DNA from: Tepidimicrobium sp.
GTDB taxonomy: Bacteria > Bacillota > Clostridia > Tissierellales > Tepidimicrobiaceae
Direction: 5' to 3'
DNA: 15,759 nucleotides
NCBI GenBank assembly: GCA_012839395.1
Contig: DUNJ01000168.1
Span: 1 to 15,759, forward strand
Below are positions 15,714-15,759 of this stretch, piece after piece. A model generated the notes under the pieces. The model worked only from the letters and a program-made list of their open reading frames with translations. It was not told the DNA's origin and made no database searches. Made by a program: the position numbers and the translations under genes. Within the stretch, counting starts at the first letter, position 1. The number at the start of each line of letters is the position of its first letter.

Positions 15714-15759
15714 AAAAAAACCTTCCATCCTATAAGGGACGAAAGGTTCGCGGTACCAC
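15714..15759 (-). promoter_or_regulatory. 3' end of the asnS T-box leader with its terminator
   Basis: The minus strand begins at the window edge with the T-box core GTGGTACCGCG (15759-15749). It is followed by a 10-bp stem with two G-U pairs (15746-15737 with 15730-15721), a six-base loop and seven Ts (15720-15714). The specifier region lies outside the window, so asparagine specificity is inferred from the downstream gene. Confidence 0.9.

Noticed and set aside
15687..15728. Longer asnS start at ATG 15728
   Set aside because: This ATG lies inside the T-box terminator stem. ATG 15686 has a strong ribosome binding site and matches relatives.
1..15759. Mobile element, phage region or defence island
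   Set aside because: No transposase, integrase, tRNA-linked repeat, toxin-antitoxin pair or defence domain was seen; gene order and codon use look chromosomal.

Overview
The window looks like chromosomal DNA of a low-GC, probably anaerobic and spore-forming Firmicute of the Clostridia/Tissierellia type. The evidence is AT-rich sequence with heavy use of ATA isoleucine codons, strong GGAGG-type ribosome binding sites, near-consensus sigma-A promoters, T-box leaders on tRNA-synthetase genes, an IscR-IscS-IscU cluster followed by an AI-2E-family permease, alaS and ireB, and an SPOCS-like protein of a kind found in clostridia. All protein genes but one are on the minus strand. Species cannot be named from the sequence alone.

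Layout, from high to low coordinates (the direction of most transcription): the 3' end of an asparagine T-box leader (15714-15759) precedes asnS (15686-14298). A new promoter (14262-14290) and a full T-box leader with a CTC leucine specifier precede leuS (13977-11566). After a stem-loop come a DegV-family fatty-acid-binding protein (11494-10667) and an SDR-type L-threonine 3-dehydrogenase (10578-9622). A 15-bp bidirectional terminator separates these from the only plus-strand gene (8365-9570), an uncharacterised protein with a sialidase-type Asp-box and a beta-propeller-like pattern. Divergent from it is an SPOCS-like protein with an Asn/Gly/Asp tail (8269-7616), ended by a strong terminator.

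A perfect sigma-A promoter with a 25-bp dyad next to its predicted start site then opens iscR-iscS-iscU (7473-5423), which makes and regulates iron-sulfur cluster assembly. Next come a 56-residue glycine-zipper membrane protein (5247-5077) and an AI-2E-family permease (5032-3842). Another consensus promoter with a short hairpin leader, not a T-box, drives alaS (3689-1056), ireB (982-704) and the start of an exported alkaline-phosphatase-superfamily-like protein that runs off the left edge (690-1).

Most of the window is well-known housekeeping content: translation, Fe-S assembly, lipid uptake and threonine catabolism. I see no CRISPR array, insertion sequence, phage gene, toxin-antitoxin pair or convincing new defence system. 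The points most worth a second look are the candidate IscR operator, the stop-codon-spanning palindromes (42 bp at alaS, 22 bp at 5059-5080), the non-T-box leader of alaS, the perfect five-glycine zipper, the plus-strand Asp-box protein, and the exported protein with Asn where its relatives are expected to have a metal-binding Asp.
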